IMG/VR virus record: IMGVR_UViG_3300032180_000008 | Location: 1-51,417 of that record | Origin: a virus | DNA length: 51,417 nt | Reading direction: 5' to 3' (one strand) | Shown here: positions 44,680 through 51,417 of the stretch, piece by piece | How the letters are laid out: each line of letters begins with the position of its first letter | How positions within the stretch are numbered: the first letter of the stretch is position 1 | Translations under genes and position numbers: made by a program | The notes under the pieces: model-generated | Database searches by the model: none | Seen by the model: the letters and a program-made list of their open reading frames with translations, nothing else | Told to the model about the DNA's origin: nothing

Positions 44680-46686
44680 TCACGGCTTGGGGTTTCGCCC
44701 GGCTGCCCGGTGGCGGAGTCGCTCCAAGGTCTGCCTGCCGAAGTCCTGGCGGGCCTGCTCCTGAGCGACTCTCTGGGCCTCCATGTCGGCCTCACGCTGG
44801 CGACGGGCTGCGATGTCGGCCAGTCCTGCCCGGATCTTCGTCGCCCTCGCCTGCTGGACCTGGCGGGCCTGAGACTGCTGGAAGGCATCGCCCTCCATGT
44901 AGGACGACAAAGCGCCCTGGGGGATCGCCAGGCGTGCCTCACGAGCGGCTGCGAGGCGGTCCCGGACTTCGGCGACCCGGTTCTGGAGAGGAACGCCTGC
45001 GCCCAGGGCTGCGGTGCCCACGCCCTCGGTCAGTTGCCTGCCGGCGTCCTTCATTCCCCTGGCGAGCCCGGCGACCGGCATGCCCACCCGGATCGCCGTT
45101 CGGGTCGCCAGGTCCTTCACCCGGTCCAGCCGGTCGGGGAACTCCTTCATGACCTTGTAGGTCCCCACCCCGAGCGCCGAGACTCCTGCGAGGTTGCGGA
45201 GCACATGGCCCGGCTTGGGAACCGACGGCCTCCAACCTCCACTTCCCCCCCTTCCCGCTGCGGCCCCGGCAAGTCCTCCTGCGAGAGCGGCACTTCCCCT
45301 GGTTGCGGCGGCGAAGAAGTGCTTCTTGGCGAAGAACGCCCCGACCACCACGGCCGAGACCATGACGGCCTTTTCGGCGGGCGGGTCGTTCTGGGTGATG
45401 CTCAGGCCCTGGGAGAAGAACATCACGAAGACCACCAGGAGGGCAGAGGCGGCCAGGATCGTGAAGGCGGCCTTGCCTGCCCACTGGGTCCACTTCCACG
45501 CGGCCTTGTGGCCGGGGAAGAGGGCCAGGGCGGCGAAGATCGAGAGCGTGGCGACCAGGGCGATCCCGAGGAGCTGGGCTCCCACCACAGCCAAGGCGAC
45601 GATGACGAGGAGGATCATGACGCCGAGGGAGAGGAGGACGAAGAACCAGGCGAACAGCCATCGTCCCCCGTTGCTCGGGTCGGCGTTGATATCGGCGTAC
45701 TTCGCACAGGCAGGGTCGGCCCGCATGGCGTCCCGGGGGGCGTTGTCCGACCCCCACGGCCCTTGGCTCAGGATGGCGTCCCGGATCACAGCGCAGTTTC
45801 CCGTCAGAGGCTGGCCCCAGTCCAGCTCGTCGTAGGGCTTGTCCACCAGGGCGGTACTGATCGCCCGGCGGAGGGGAGACAGGGAAGCCTGAAACTCCGG
45901 GTGGTCGAACTGGTTGGAGGGAGCAGGGATGGTCTGGCCCGCCTGGTTGTCGGTCGAGGCTTGCAGGATTGAGCCAGAGACATCGCTCGTGAGTCCGAGC
46001 GCTCCCCGGAAGTACCCGGCTGGGTTGGCCATGATGATGCCGAAGATGGCCCAGATGACCAGCGTGGCCGCGACTTCCCCCCCTGCTCTCGACCATCGGC
46101 CCTTGAACAACTGCCAGCCGCAGTAGAGGGCCAGCACCGCCATGGCAATGTGGCCGAAGCCGAACGGACCGATCAGGTGTGTGGTGAACAGCCGGGAGGT
46201 CTCGGCGGCCGGGGCGGCGAACTTGCTGGCGAAGGTGAAACTGAACGCCCAGGTGACGGCGAAGAGGCCGAAGCGGATGAACAGCATATTGACCGTCCAC
46301 GCCACGGTCATGAGCGTCCCGAAGAAGTGCCGGGACACGTCCGTTCCGCTGCCGGGATCGAAACCGAGGTCGTAGTTCTGCAGGGGGAAGCGGGTCCCCA
46401 CGTCCCCCGGCACCATCTCGCCAGCGAGGTCCACGGGTTGATGCCGAGGGGTGTACTCGGGATGGTGCTGTCGGCACTGCTGGAGGTTGACGAACCGGAT
46501 CGCCGCGTCCGCCTGGCTCTCGCCACCTTCGGGCGGGGCCACGTACTTCGCACACGGGTCCGGCTGTAGGAGGCTCGACACAGCGGGCGTGACGGTGTTC
46601 GTCGGGGTTGGAGGGGTCTGCGCCCACGCGGGAGCACCGATCAGCATGGCCCCCGCCGCCAGGAGCCCGGCAGCCGCCAGTCTCAC
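44680..46686 (-). CDS. VirB6/TrbL-like T4SS membrane protein
   Basis: 668 residues from GTG at 46686 (GTGA overlap); the upstream extension is noise. Signal peptide (RLAAAGLLAAGAMLIGAPAWAQ), an outer linker, then groups of membrane helices (TLMTVAWTVNMLFIRFGLFAV, GHIAMAVLALYCGWQLF, VMILLVIVALAVVGAQLLGIA, FTILAASALLVVFVMFF, SAVVVGAF) and a long basic, helical C-terminal tail (about 545-668, Arg/Gln/Ala-rich). Fits the TrbL/VirB6-like core channel protein of Gram-positive T4SS. The tail may dock to cytosolic ATPases. Confidence 0.78.
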   Translation of the reverse strand: MRLAAAGLLAAGAMLIGAPAWAQTPPTPTNTVTPAVSSLLQPDPCAKYVAPPEGGESQADAAIRFVNLQQCRQHHPEYTPRHQPVDLAGEMVPGDVGTRFPLQNYDLGFDPGSGTDVSRHFFGTLMTVAWTVNMLFIRFGLFAVTWAFSFTFASKFAAPAAETSRLFTTHLIGPFGFGHIAMAVLALYCGWQLFKGRWSRAGGEVAATLVIWAIFGIIMANPAGYFRGALGLTSDVSGSILQASTDNQAGQTIPAPSNQFDHPEFQASLSPLRRAISTALVDKPYDELDWGQPLTGNCAVIRDAILSQGPWGSDNAPRDAMRADPACAKYADINADPSNGGRWLFAWFFVLLSLGVMILLVIVALAVVGAQLLGIALVATLSIFAALALFPGHKAAWKWTQWAGKAAFTILAASALLVVFVMFFSQGLSITQNDPPAEKAVMVSAVVVGAFFAKKHFFAAATRGSAALAGGLAGAAAGRGGSGGWRPSVPKPGHVLRNLAGVSALGVGTYKVMKEFPDRLDRVKDLATRTAIRVGMPVAGLARGMKDAGRQLTEGVGTAALGAGVPLQNRVAEVRDRLAAAREARLAIPQGALSSYMEGDAFQQSQARQVQQARATKIRAGLADIAARRQREADMEAQRVAQEQARQDFGRQTLERLRHRAAGRNPKP

Positions 46687-47282
46687 AGCCGGTGCCCGAC
46701 CTGTTCGAGCCACGTCAGTGTAGGAGAGAACCCCCACCAGTAGACGAGTCCCCCGAAGACCACGGCAACCCACCAGAACCGAACGAGAGCGACGGCAACG
46801 AGCGTCCGCCGGAGGTAGGGCCAGAACCCCGGCGATGGCCGGTCGTGGCGTAGGAGACTCTCGGTACGGTTCACGGCCTGCGTCGCGGGGACGATCTCGT
46901 ACCACCGCTCCCGGTAGATTCCCCGGGCGGTATCTACGTGGGTGTAGCCGATGTGGTGCCCGACACGCTTGAGCCGGCCATTGCGACTACTGAGTAGGCG
47001 GACCCACCCTGCATAGACGAAACCGAAGACGGCGAAGTCCTGGATGGGCCATGCGAGAAGGATCCTCGCGGAACCGTGGAGCGAGTCGGCGAAGAGCCAG
47101 AAGGCGGCGAGGGGGCCCGCGGTTACCGTCCACCCGATACAGCGCCAGATAATGAAGGCCCGATCCCGTTTGGCGTACCACTCTGGGCTTCGGAGGTAGT
47201 CCGCCATGCTCTGCCGTGAGGCGACCCACGCCTCCCTCCGCACAGCAGCGCGGGCCTCTCGGACACTGGTGAGCCTAAGCAC
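46683..47282 (-). CDS. Membrane protein of the T4SS-like module
   Basis: 199 residues. Three to four membrane helices (about 43-66, 75-95, 160-180, 180-195) with charged loops, e.g. KRDRAFIIWRC and SRNGRLKRVGHHIGY. GTGA overlap with the VirB6-like gene. VirB3/TrbD-like by position and size only; not recognised by sequence. Confidence 0.62.
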   Translation of the reverse strand: MLRLTSVREARAAVRREAWVASRQSMADYLRSPEWYAKRDRAFIIWRCIGWTVTAGPLAAFWLFADSLHGSARILLAWPIQDFAVFGFVYAGWVRLLSSRNGRLKRVGHHIGYTHVDTARGIYRERWYEIVPATQAVNRTESLLRHDRPSPGFWPYLRRTLVAVALVRFWWVAVVFGGLVYWWGFSPTLTWLEQVGHRL

Positions 47283-47294
47283 TGGCGCGTTCTC

Positions 47295-47642
47295 TCATTC
47301 GGGCTGGTTCCTCTCCCGAAACAGCGCCTCAGCCCGCTCGGCTCTCCCCTGTGCCGTCCGCGTGGTGGCGTTGGCTTGCCGGAGACTTGCCGTGAGCGCC
47401 CAACTCTCGGCCACCAAAGTTTTCACCCGTTCCCGCAGCGCCTCGTTCTCCACCTTCAGCGGTGCCTCTAGCCACTCCCGAGCGGCGAGGACAACGACTC
47501 GGGCTTGGGCGTAGTCCATAGGCTGTACATGCCCGCCTACCCACTCTGCGAGGGCCTCCCCGGCGTGCTTCACAGCCAGCACAAGGGCGTCGTCATCCCC
47601 ATCCTCACGCCACGGTTCGACCGGAGGGACGCTCAACGCCAT
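47295..47642 (-). CDS. Coiled-coil protein
   Basis: 115 residues from ATG at 47642; the upstream frame is noise over the surface-protein gene. N-terminal acidic part with WREDGDDDALVLAVKHAGEALAEW, then a coiled coil (APLKVENEALRERVKTLVAESWAL) to the end. Function unknown; small T4SS accessory possible. Confidence 0.64.
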   Translation of the reverse strand: MALSVPPVEPWREDGDDDALVLAVKHAGEALAEWVGGHVQPMDYAQARVVVLAAREWLEAPLKVENEALRERVKTLVAESWALTASLRQANATTRTAQGRAERAEALFRERNQPE

Positions 47643-48496
47643 CCCCAGTGCCAGCGGGCGGCGAGAAAGGCAATGACTATCAGCCCGAGCCCGAGCAGCC
47701 AGAGGAAGGTCAGGTGGAACCCACGGCCGCTCCCGAGCGTGTCGGATGCCCGGCGCGTGGTGGGTGCGGCGTCGAACTCGGGGGCCGTAGGATGAGCGGG
47801 TGAAACCGACGGCTGCGGAGACGGTGACGATGGCGGAGGCGTTCCGATGGCCACCACTGGCGTACCAGCGGGCGATGGGGGCTGCGGTGACGGGACTGGG
47901 GGTGGTGACGCCGTCGCTGGGGCGGTCGCTGCAGGCGCTGGCCGAGGCGGAGCTACGGGAGTACCGGAAATGGCTGGCTTCGCTGCCACCACTCTCGCTG
48001 GTACCGGGGCCACAGGAGCCGCCGCGCTCGCTACAGGACTCGGCGGAGCGGGCGGCAGCTCGCTGGCGAAGGTCACGTCGATCGTCGGCGTGCCGGTAGC
48101 TCCCTGGGGAAGCGGGCAGGTCACTTCGATCCGCCACGTCACGGGTGCCGTCATGTTCAGCGACCAGACGTAGGGAGGCGGAGCACCCGCACCGATGTGC
48201 TGCGAGTCCTGCTCGACCCCGTTGCGGTAGCGAGTCGTGGAGCAGGACGGGCCCGCCCAATTGGGGTCCCAGACATGCACCCAGGGCGTCACGTAGACCC
48301 ACAAGGGCCCGGTGTGGCCGTAGTCCTCGGCGGTGCCTGCGGTGATGACGTCGGCGCTCTGCTGAGTCGGCGTGGGAGAGATCGACATGCCCCAGGTGTA
48401 ACCGCCGTCGTTCGCTCGGGCAGCGGTGCCAGTCAGGACCAGAGCGGCAAGTAGCGCCAGCGTCCAGAGGATTCTGGCAAGCCTCGAAATCGTCAC
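47633..48496 (-). CDS. Cell-surface protein with Pro-rich stalk
   Basis: 287 residues: signal peptide (about 1-28, ALLAALVLTGTAARA), a beta-rich extracellular domain (about 30-140) with two cysteine pairs (PSCSTTRY, IEVTCPLP), a 120-residue Pro/Ala stalk, and a C-terminal membrane helix (FLWLLGLGLIVIAFLAARWHW). It follows VirB4 and could be the pilus-like or mating-contact protein, or a surface anchor. The last 10 bases overlap the coiled-coil gene. Confidence 0.72.
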   Translation of the reverse strand: MTISRLARILWTLALLAALVLTGTAARANDGGYTWGMSISPTPTQQSADVITAGTAEDYGHTGPLWVYVTPWVHVWDPNWAGPSCSTTRYRNGVEQDSQHIGAGAPPPYVWSLNMTAPVTWRIEVTCPLPQGATGTPTIDVTFASELPPAPPSPVASAAAPVAPVPARVVAAKPAISGTPVAPPRPAPAATAPATASPPPVPSPQPPSPAGTPVVAIGTPPPSSPSPQPSVSPAHPTAPEFDAAPTTRRASDTLGSGRGFHLTFLWLLGLGLIVIAFLAARWHWGWR

Positions 48497-51417
48497 GCGG
48501 GAACCTCCTCAAGTTGGCGCATCCGGGCGGGATTGGTTTCGTAGGCGATGGCGTGCTTGCCTTGGGGGGGCCGGACCCAGACGAGGCCGACTCTCCCGAG
48601 GGTGTCCCGGAGCAGGCACAGGGCAGGAGCGGGGGGGGCGGAGAGATCCAGGTCCCGGCGACGCATCTTCTCTTCCAGGAGGATCCGCAGATCGTCCGTG
48701 GGTTCCAGGCCGAGCAGGACTGCGGCTTCGTTGCCGGCGTTGCGGGCTTGACCGAAGAGGAAGCGGTACTCGAACTGGGCTGCGAGCTCGGGAGGCACAT
48801 CCCCCGGGTGCTGGGTGAGGATCCACACCGCGGCGTTCTCCTTGCGGCCCTTGCGGACCCCACCCTCGATCAACGACCTACCCGGGATGGTCGCCGTGTA
48901 GGTGTGGGCCTCGTCCAGGATCGCCACGGCGAAGCGTTGGGGGTCCAGGAGGGTGAATGCCTGCTGGACGGCCGCCACGGCGTAGAGGATCGCCACCGAG
49001 AAGTGCTGCTCGGGAAGGAGGTTGCGGCTCAGGTCGGGCGAGAGCATCTGCTCACGGGTCGGGAGGCTGAGGCCGGCCGCACCGAAGACCAGGGCGTCGA
49101 TGTTGCGGAGGTCCAGTACCTTCCGGTCCCGGTCGAACACGAGGGCTCCGAGCCACTCCCCGGACTTCGGGCGCCGGGCGAAGGTGTTCAGGTGCCGGAG
49201 GGCCAGGGCGGCTCCCTCCACTTCCCGCCTAGCCATGTCCTCCAGGATCTCCAGGGCGAGCGGCATGGAGGGCTCGGGAGAGTCCGCGGACTGCTCGATG
49301 GCCTCCTTGATCGACGTTCCCTCGTCTCCCCGGGGGTCGCAGCCGGCGATCATGGTGGCGAAGCCCAGGGCATAGCGTCGTCCTGCCCCCGGGTCGTGGG
49401 CGAAGACCCGGAGAGGGTCGATCGAAAGGGTCGGGCTCTCGGTGAGGTCCACGAGGGCCTTGCGCTCCTCCGGGAGATCCTGGACCGCCAGCCACCGTGC
49501 CCACTCCTGCTGGTTGGTCACGTCGATGGCCGTCACCATCCCGGCCTGGTCGATGACCGATGTCGCCAGCAGCTTGCCCGTGATGCTGTTGTGCGTCGGG
49601 ATCATTGAGCGTCCAGCCAGGAATAGGTGGGTCGGCGAGTCCACCACGATGCACTTGACCGGCACCGAGGCCACCGGACGCACATCCACGATGTAGCGGT
49701 ACTGAGAGGTTGACCGGAGTTTGGTAGGAAGCCGATCCACCTTTCGCTGAAGCCGGAACGCGGGCAGGGTGGTGGAGAAGTGAATGGCGTACTTTGGCCC
49801 GCAGTCCACCCCATTGAGCCGGGCTGTCCCCTTGATCAGGCTCGCTCGAACGCCGAGACTCCAAATAAGTTCACGAACATTCTCAGCAAGCCCGTAGTGG
49901 ACACTCACGAACTCGCATTGTCCGAGAACGGTCACATGGCCATCCGTGTCCATGAGTCCCTGTAGCAGAGCGAGGCGCTGGGCGAAGCTGGCCCGGAGGT
50001 ACTGGGGGGGGATGTGCTTGTTGCCGAGAAGCCCGAGCGATGTGAGGTGATCTCGGAAGCTTGGAACAGACATCTTGGTGGGTGCTGGAACGAACTGGAC
50101 ACCATTGCGACGTTGTTGACCCTCCCGTTGGCAGACTCTGCACAATGTCACCCCGCGACCACCATTTGGGTTGGTCCAGGTATAGGTTGATTCCTCGGTC
50201 CGAAGGTGGCCACCAGAACAATGCGAGCGCTCAGCACCACGCTGTACCGGGTCGATACGATAGAAACCAACCCTGGAAGCGGCCTTCTCAAGAGGGCGAA
50301 CGCGGTATCCAGCTGCCCGGATCTCATCGATTACCTGCACATCAGCATCGGCTGTCGTGATAGTCGTGTCTTTGGATGTCCCATCCCCGAGCCAAGCCCC
50401 CAAGACGTAGGGGTCGATGGGCAATGGGATCTCCGGGAGGTCGAGCGGCTGACATAGCCGAACAGCATGATTCGTTCCGCCATCCGCCCGACGAAGAGTC
50501 GCTTTGATCTCCCCAGTCGTCACGGTCGATGGTTTGGGCGGAGCAACCCGGCTCGCTCCTAGCCGCGCTATGGCAGCACGAACCGCGGCACCGTTGCGGT
50601 AACCAAGTTGCTCAGCGATCTCTCTAAAGGGCACTCCTGCGTCTCGGAGTGCAGACGCTTCCGTTGCTCTCGCAACCGTCTCTACTCGAACATAGCGCCG
50701 TGGGCGGCCGGTCCGGGCTCTAGCCTCACCTCGCGAGACAGAAGATCGATAAGCCGCGAGTTCCGTGTTCCATAGATGGCCCTCGTCGGCGACAATCACA
50801 CTGCCGTCGTCAAACACAACTTCATAGCAGGGTCGGTTCGGCTGCACTTGGCTTGTCGCTGTCACCCGAGTCGGCCGTCCATGTTCGTCCAGCACTTCAT
50901 CGCCCACTTGGATCTCCCCCATCGTGGTCCACCCGTCGGGCGTCGGGATGGGTGTGTCGAGCGCCAGAGCCTTGCCCTCGCCCGGCGCTCCGACGAAGAG
51001 GGCACTGCCTGAGCGCCCGATGCGCTGGGCCTCGGCCGGGTTGATGAGCACCAGGCGGGTGTGCCTGGCGGTGGCCGAGTACCCGAACAGGGTTCCCGAG
51101 CGGTCGCCGAGGTCGAGGCCCAGGAACAGGCCCAACTTGGAAAGATCCTCCGGGAAGAAGTGCTGGCGGTAGTCGGCCATCAGCATCGCCGCCTGTCTCC
51201 GCAGGGTTCCGGGCAGGCTGGCAGTGAAGAGGGGAAGCTGGCCGCCGGTCGGCCGCTGAAGTCTCCAGTCGATCGGGGCGTAGGCCCGGCGCAGGTCGGC
51301 GGCGCGCTCCTCGGCGTCCTGGGCGGTGGGGCCGTAGACGCAGAAGATCACACATGCCCGGTGCTCCGGGTCGTTCGTGGCGGCCAGGTGGTCCCGGAAC
51401 TCCTGGGTGGCGATGAT
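48493..51417 (-). CDS. virB4: VirB4-type T4SS ATPase split by an intein (N-terminus outside)
   Basis: The frame is open to the right edge, so the start is outside the window. Extein parts: RAADLRRAYAPIDWRL and LFLGLDLGDRSGTLFG, P-loop GAPGEGK immediately before the intein and SITGKLLA right after it; then VAILDEAHTYTA (Walker B), WILTQHPGDVPPELAAQFEYRFLFGQARN (motif of VirB4/TraC ATPases). VirB4 powers assembly of the secretion channel and pilus. The intein (49588-50970) must be removed by splicing to restore the P-loop. Confidence 0.85.
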   Translation of the reverse strand: MIATQEFRDHLAATNDPEHRACVIFCVYGPTAQDAEERAADLRRAYAPIDWRLQRPTGGQLPLFTASLPGTLRRQAAMLMADYRQHFFPEDLSKLGLFLGLDLGDRSGTLFGYSATARHTRLVLINPAEAQRIGRSGSALFVGAPGEGKALALDTPIPTPDGWTTMGEIQVGDEVLDEHGRPTRVTATSQVQPNRPCYEVVFDDGSVIVADEGHLWNTELAAYRSSVSRGEARARTGRPRRYVRVETVARATEASALRDAGVPFREIAEQLGYRNGAAVRAAIARLGASRVAPPKPSTVTTGEIKATLRRADGGTNHAVRLCQPLDLPEIPLPIDPYVLGAWLGDGTSKDTTITTADADVQVIDEIRAAGYRVRPLEKAASRVGFYRIDPVQRGAERSHCSGGHLRTEESTYTWTNPNGGRGVTLCRVCQREGQQRRNGVQFVPAPTKMSVPSFRDHLTSLGLLGNKHIPPQYLRASFAQRLALLQGLMDTDGHVTVLGQCEFVSVHYGLAENVRELIWSLGVRASLIKGTARLNGVDCGPKYAIHFSTTLPAFRLQRKVDRLPTKLRSTSQYRYIVDVRPVASVPVKCIVVDSPTHLFLAGRSMIPTHNSITGKLLATSVIDQAGMVTAIDVTNQQEWARWLAVQDLPEERKALVDLTESPTLSIDPLRVFAHDPGAGRRYALGFATMIAGCDPRGDEGTSIKEAIEQSADSPEPSMPLALEILEDMARREVEGAALALRHLNTFARRPKSGEWLGALVFDRDRKVLDLRNIDALVFGAAGLSLPTREQMLSPDLSRNLLPEQHFSVAILYAVAAVQQAFTLLDPQRFAVAILDEAHTYTATIPGRSLIEGGVRKGRKENAAVWILTQHPGDVPPELAAQFEYRFLFGQARNAGNEAAVLLGLEPTDDLRILLEEKMRRRDLDLSAPPAPALCLLRDTLGRVGLVWVRPPQGKHAIAYETNPARMRQLEEVPA
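49588..50970 (-). mobile_element. Class 3 intein with DOD homing endonuclease
   Basis: 461 residues, from Ala1 (ALALDTPIPTPDGWTTMGEI) to the C-terminal HN (LAGRSMIPTHN) before extein Ser. Ala instead of Cys/Ser at position 1, Trp in VADEGHLWNTE (block B), Cys440 in VPVKCIVVDSP (block F) and Thr before HN (block G) form the WCT set of class 3 inteins. Endonuclease blocks: LGAWLGDG (block C) and GLMDTDGH (block E), both Asp present. Inside it are a helix-turn-helix (FREIAEQLGYRNGAAVRAAI, 115-134) and a Cys/His ribbon (HCSGGHLR...CRVC, 250-280). It sits at the GK|S bond of the P-loop. Confidence 0.9.

Noticed and set aside
44629-46627. Long rightward and alternative leftward frames over the VirB6-like gene
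   Set aside because: Composition typical of shadows (Gly/Arg/Pro/His); the retained frame shows signal peptide and membrane helices.
1-51417. Integrase, attachment sites or insertion sequences
   Set aside because: No tyrosine/serine recombinase or transposase motif and no IS-type terminal repeats were found in either strand.

Overview
The window is high-GC DNA with many GTG and TTG starts and dense 4-base GTGA/ATGA gene overlaps. It looks like part of a mobile replicon of an actinobacterium, most simply a phage-plasmid-like element. No chromosomal housekeeping gene is visible, and both ends cut through genes (a portal gene on the left, a VirB4-type ATPase gene on the right). No integrase, capsid or tail gene is seen, so those functions, if present, lie outside.

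Layout. Positions 1-4.9 kb hold a leftward phage packaging module: portal, small conserved proteins, large terminase and small terminase. After a non-coding stretch comes a tRNA with CAU anticodon and initiator-type features (5304-5377). Positions 5.4-9.6 kb carry a MerR-type regulator and a run of small membrane or coiled-coil genes, including a holin-like one. Positions 9.5-30.1 kb are a long leftward array of DNA-metabolism and accessory genes: a ParB-like domain, an N4/N6 methyltransferase, an SNF2-like helicase, a VRR-NUC nuclease, a phage metallopeptidase, a secreted TPM-like protein, a deoxyribosyltransferase-like enzyme, HNH endonuclease, a C5 methyltransferase with a second long frame inside it, a DUF5131 protein, a RepA/RecA-like helicase, a TOPRIM protein, a putative single-strand annealing protein and a HAD phosphatase. 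An A+T-richer block with five AAACCCCTAA repeats (24079-24200) next to the helicase is the best candidate replication origin.

At about 30.2 kb transcription diverges. Rightward genes (30.3-35.1 and 36.6-38.7 kb) include a papain-like protein, HNH and endonuclease VII enzymes and a nucleotidyltransferase, with a short leftward cluster (35.1-36.5 kb) between them. A terminator at 38689 separates these from a leftward conjugation-type module (38.7 kb to the right edge): replication-relaxation protein, HNH genes, VirD4/TraG-like ATPase, phosphoribosyltransferase-like protein, lytic-enzyme-like protein, VirB6/TrbL-like membrane protein, a surface protein and VirB4 with a class 3 intein in its P-loop.

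How it works together. Seven sigma70-like promoters on both strands share one layout: a -35 box, 16-18 bases, a -10 box, exactly 6 bases, then ACAAGGTAA at the predicted transcript start, followed by a GAAGGGAG/GAAGGAG ribosome-binding site. They drive only the replication/accessory genes, so they look like one regulon. A separate TTGTNNACAA palindrome occurs in the structural, accessory and conjugation parts and hints at common control. The most striking overall feature is headful-type packaging genes and a type IV secretion apparatus on the same element.
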